DNA of 32,320 nt from Chara braunii (lineage: Eukaryota > Streptophyta > Charophyceae > Charales > Characeae), in assembly GCA_003427395.1 (NCBI GenBank), contig BFEA01000196.1, positions 2,075,810-2,108,129 on the forward strand. Reading direction: 5' to 3'. Positions 29,290 through 32,320 of the stretch are shown piece after piece; positions within the stretch are counted from its first letter, which is position 1, and each line of letters begins with the position of its first letter. A program made the position numbers and the translations under genes. A model generated the notes under the pieces. It saw only the letters and a list, made by a program, of their open reading frames with translations, was not told where the DNA came from and searched no databases.

Positions 29290-30040
29290 GGTAGTTGCTT
29301 TAGTTGCCTGCCACGTGCTAGAGTTATAGGACTTAGTCAAATTTTTGCATTTTCTGAGCTAACTTTTTTTTTACTTAGGTCAATTCTCACATTTTATGGG
29401 ATCATTTATTATACTCTGTTTTGTATAAATCTTGGAAAGATACTTCTCCTACGGAAAGTGCTGTCGAAATTTGTACAAATCCAATGAGTTAGTCAAATCT
29501 GAGCTTTCAAAGTTCAACTTTTGTCTAAGTTCGTATCTGGCTTAGTAGAAATCTGAAAAACTTTCTTTTTTAGAGGAAATGCTATCCAAATTTTTAGTAA
29601 TTCAGGGAGCTGGACAAATTTTGACTTTGGAAAGTCAGAGTTATTTCAGATCCCGTACTTAGCTTTGTATAAATTTTGAGAAGCTACTTTCTTTACGGAA
29701 AGCGCTGCCGAAATTTCCACAAATCTAAGGAGTTAGTTAAATTTTGTCTTGGCATGACTCAAGTCTTGTATTGAGTTTTTATCTGACTTAGTATAAATCT
29801 GGGAAGTCAACTTCTCTAAAGGAGATGCTGCCCAAATTTTTACTAATTAAGGGAGTGAGACAAAATTTGACTTTCTAGAGTTAGGGATTATTTCAGTTCT
29901 CTTTTTTGAGCTGATATAAATTATAAAAAGACATTTTTCCTACGGGAAGCGCTACCAAATTTTCTTAGTTTAGGGGAGTTAGATTATTTTTTGACAGATG
30001 ACGATTTTGACAATCTACCTTGTATAGGGGAGATGTTGCC
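29290..30040 (+). repeat. Tandem repeat of about 122 bp, five units plus partial ends
   Basis: GTATAAATCTGRGAAG-like unit starts fall at 29423, 29545, 29667, 29791 and 29913 (steps 122, 122, 124, 122). Each unit holds a small hairpin around TTTCYTTACGGAAAG (some arms shifted), then GYGCTGCCGAAATTT, AAGGGAGTTAG and CAAATTTTGACTTT. Degenerate partial units flank both ends (about 29290 and 30003-30045). No frame is shared. Confidence 0.85.
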
Positions 30041-30533
30041 AAAGGTTTACCTTTCTTTGAGCACTAATTTATAGGTAGACTTTAATTTAGTCATGGGAAG
30101 ATTTTGAGTGAGAGCGTCACATGAGGATTTATTCTCCATACACTTATAAGCTTAGTCTAGGAATTGACCTGTCTTGTGTTACATGCCCTTTTAATAATTT
30201 TGATTCAGGATTGAGACTAGATTCAGCTTGATCCCACGAGGATTATCTTCTGTTATCACTGATAAAAAGGTTGGTTGCCGATTCATCGGTTTACGATTCA
30301 ACTTCAATTCACTCTTGTCACTCAACCTAAAAACTTTAGCCCTGTGGTTTGTTTTGTTTTGTTGGGTTTTTCACCCAGACTTTATTGAATGACCATTTAA
30401 CACAGATACTAAGTATTTGATTCTGAGGAATTACACAAAGGGTGAGGCTTGTATGACTAAAGCAAGGGGTGTGAGCGCAGAGAAAAGATTGAAGTTGACC
30501 CCGTGTAGTGCGTAAACTTTGGTTGAATCGTTG

Positions 30534-30591
30534 ATGTGATTGTAGGTATGTTTACGGTCCAGACTCTAGATTAGACTGTCTGCAATCACAT
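30534..30591. other. Long hairpin (cruciform-like)
   Basis: ATGTGATTG (30534-30542) pairs with CAATCACAT (30583-30591) and, inside, CAGAC (30560-30564) with GTCTG (30578-30582). AT-rich non-coding DNA (30046-30530) precedes it. Confidence 0.6.
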
Positions 30592-30697
30592 ATATATGGT
30601 TGAAGGGAGTCTCATTGTGACCATGAGAAGTGATCGTCTCACATTATATACCCCTTTTATATATGTACATACATGTGCCTTGAGCGTCCGCTTGGTC

Positions 30698-30760
30698 TAC
30701 TATGACCGTGCGTAAGGGTCAACCATAGTAAGCCTTGAAAAAAAAGAGAGACCCTCTTTT
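30698..30760. other. Two hairpins, the second followed by T-rich DNA
   Basis: TACTATGACC (30698-30707) pairs with GGTC (30717-30720) and CATAGTA (30724-30730). Then AAAAGAG (30742-30748), loop AGACC, CTCTTTT (30754-30760), with T runs following on the plus strand. It looks terminator-like, but eukaryotic polymerase II genes do not use such signals; a polymerase III context would need a promoter, which I do not see. Confidence 0.45.
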
Positions 30761-31077
30761 CAATCTTTTTGCTTTTTAAGAGTTTTTATAGTTGGACGTT
30801 GGAGTCTGTGGTAGCCGTCAAAGTCAAACCCCTTGATCTCTCTCCAAGCCCTGGATGATGGAGCTTGCGTCCAAGGCCTCGAGAGATGAGGGTACGCGCT
30901 TGGGACTTCAGCCGCTCCAATGCGTTGGTTCGCATGCGGGTCCGATACAGGCATGAGACCGCGCGTACCCTCTATGCTACAGCATACGAGAAACGCCCTG
31001 GGTTGACCCACCTCTGCAATTGCAACTGATTAGCTTACGTATTGTAGACTGGTAGCTCAGCAGGGATACGCCCACCG

Positions 31078-31262
31078 AAGGGAGGTGACAACTCCCTTAG
31101 GTAGAGGTAAGATGTACCTCTCGTAGGCCCTATCCTGTCGTAGGGGCTCGCGAGAGGTATAGCTCGCGCACTCGACCGGAGCAACTACGAAAGCTCCATT
31201 TATACCGCGAAATGACCAACTCCTGCGTGATGCGACCGGGAGGGTCTCGCCCATGCGGGACC
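31078..31262. other. Hairpin-rich segment, possible structured RNA or SINE
   Basis: Consecutive stems: AAGGGAG/CTCCCTT (31078-31084, 31092-31098), AGAGGTA/TACCTCT (31103-31109, 31115-31121), GGAGC/GCTCC (31180-31197) and GGTCTCGC/GCGGGACC (31243-31250, 31255-31262, one G-U). A tRNA A-box-like GGTAGCTCAGCAGGG lies at about 31050, but no B-box follows. CATGCGGGWCCGAT occurs both here (31253) and near 30933. Confidence 0.4.
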
Positions 31263-31507
31263 GATGCGCTCGACAACGTCTTGACTGAGGTGTTTTTTGA
31301 AATGTTTGTCAAAATTGTAACATTCGTAAAAGATGAATGGATATAGAAAAAGTTCCTTGACTTACTAAGAAACAAACTCACTAATATGCGGTGGGAATCA
31401 TTCTCTCTTCCTTTAAACCCGTTGAATGTTTCAGATATGAAGACTTCTTCTATGTTGCAATCACTTTTGCACAACGAGTTCATTGCACTCTGTAACTATG
31501 AAACCCC

Positions 31508-31563
31508 CGCGGACGCGTCCGCGAGGCTGATCTTGGATGGCGGCCGCATATGTGGCCGCATCC
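31508..31563. other. GC-rich palindromes in AT-rich DNA
   Basis: CGCGGACGCGTCCGCG (31508-31523) is a perfect 16-bp palindrome. GGATGGCGGCC (31535-31545) pairs with GGCCGCATCC (31554-31563) around an eight-base loop, with one bulged G. The island (about 31503-31600) is far richer in GC than its surroundings. Confidence 0.7.
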
Positions 31564-31642
31564 ACGGCCGTCCTGGTCTGCGCCGCGGACCCGATTTTAC
31601 CAGAATTTTCCTGAATTAAATAATAGGTAAAAAATAAAAACA

Positions 31643-31685
31643 AATATGGGGTTGTAGGGAATTTTAAGCCCTACAACCCCATATT
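31643..31685. other. Perfect 17-bp hairpin followed by a T run
   Basis: AATATGGGGTTGTAGGG (31643-31659), loop of nine (31660-31668), then its exact reverse complement (31669-31685), followed by GTTTTTTTT. Partial pairing continues through the A-rich left and T-rich right flanks. Possibly a small MITE or an element terminus. Confidence 0.75.
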
Positions 31686-31749
31686 GTTTTTTTTGGAATC
31701 CGACTTTGTTTAGGATTTGAAAAAAATCAAAAACTAAATTGGATTTAAA

Positions 31750-31751
<2 letters not shown>

Positions 31752-31791
<40 letters not shown>
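31752..31791. repeat. (AT)n microsatellite
   Basis: About 20 uninterrupted TA units. Confidence 0.97.
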
Positions 31792-31792
<1 letters not shown>

Positions 31793-31878
31793 GAGTCGGT
31801 GAAACTCCTACGAAACAGTTTGTCACAACCCCTCGTTTGTTGTCCTCTTCTCCCTCTCTGCCTACGGTTTACCGAACA

Positions 31879-31918
31879 TGTGTGTGGAAACTAGACTGTG
31901 TGTGTGTACACTGTGCAT

Positions 31919-31952
<34 letters not shown>

Positions 31953-32185
31953 TGTGTTGGTGTGTGAACAGATTGCGTGTGTGCATCTATGTGTGTGTCT
32001 GTGTCAGACTGTGTGTGTGTGCACACGTGTGTGGAAACTAGACTGTGTGTGTGTACACTTTGCATAGTGTGTGTGGTGTGTGTAGATAGTGTGTGTGTGT
32101 GTGTATGTGTGTGTGTGTGTGCGTGTGTGTGTGTGTGTAGATACTAGATAGTGTGCACAGAAAGTGTGTGTGTGCTTGCGTGTAG
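31879..32185. repeat. TG-rich minisatellite
   Basis: GTG/TG repeats contain a higher-order unit: GTGGAAACTAGACTGTGTG followed by TGTACACTKTGCAT occurs at 31884 and 32031, offset 147 bp. The stretch 32186-32320 after it has a T run near 32263 and no recognisable gene. Confidence 0.9.
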
Positions 32186-32320
32186 TCTCATGCAACAGCT
32201 GCAACAAGGGACCTTCAACAACACTTTGCAAGTTTCCACCCCCTTTCCCACCCCCGACATGAATTTTTTTTTTTTTTGCTCCGAATGGCCTCAAATGTTT
32301 TTTGGGGGGTCCCCTGGTGG

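Noticed and set aside
30742-30760. Bacterial-type intrinsic terminator
   Set aside because: The context is eukaryotic and there is no upstream gene; kept only as a hairpin.
31508-31563. Cloning adaptor or vector contamination (MluI- and NotI-like sites)
   Set aside because: The sites are explained by natural palindromes, flanks do not match any adaptor I know, and the surrounding AT-rich DNA is continuous.

Overview
This is a gene-poor, repeat-dense stretch of eukaryotic nuclear DNA, most likely from a streptophyte (plant or charophyte alga). The best evidence is a small mitochondrial insertion near 11.4-11.55 kb. It holds a decayed plant-mitochondrial-type tRNA-Pro followed 24 bp later by the first twelve codons of a plant-type sdh3, the order expected of a mitochondrial trnP-sdh3 cluster. 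A decayed Helitron, long microsatellites, tRNA-related SINE heads and an assembly gap (235 N) fit a large, poorly finished genome. The species cannot be fixed from the sequence. No bacterial-style operon is present.

Layout. 0-0.56 kb: simple repeats. 0.56-3.43 kb and 5.2-9.8 kb: two diverged, collinear direct copies of one multi-kilobase unit. Each starts with an exon-like block ending in GTAAGT and carries a series of a 60-130 bp GC-rich module (12 copies in total). Copy B is interrupted by a complete 1,117-bp non-autonomous hAT element (6881-7997) with an exact 8-bp target duplication; the element carries five copies of a 36-bp palindromic repeat. 3.4-5.0 kb: A-tailed duplications and very long purine/pyrimidine microsatellites. 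9.8-13.8 kb: SINE-like DNA, the mitochondrial insertion and microsatellites. 13.9-14.83 kb (minus): the only convincing intact gene, a 305-aa predicted secreted, membrane- or GPI-anchored protein with a six-cysteine domain and an Ala-rich repeat stalk. 15-16.7 kb: GC-rich DNA with one coding-like fragment. 16.66-17.14 kb: SINE-like head and the gap.

17.4-25 kb is a transposon graveyard: a foldback MITE, a nested inverted-repeat structure of about 1.7 kb with arms near 525 bp enclosing relics of two reading frames, a degenerate Helitron Rep/helicase gene (HUH and Y2 motifs still visible) and a further decayed open frame. 26.8-27.15 kb (minus) holds a probable non-LTR retrotransposon reverse-transcriptase relic with a YADD box.

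The most unusual signal is at 28.5-29.14 kb. Seven hairpins share an exact 20-nt cap (CATT, 12-nt loop, AATG), while the stems below have different sequences that remain self-complementary. Such compensatory change suggests a conserved folded element; I do not recognise the family. It is followed by a tandem repeat of about 122 bp (five units), several perfect hairpins at 30.5-31.7 kb, and a TG-rich minisatellite at the right end. Nothing in the window shows cooperating host genes; the organisation is that of accumulated mobile elements around one isolated gene.
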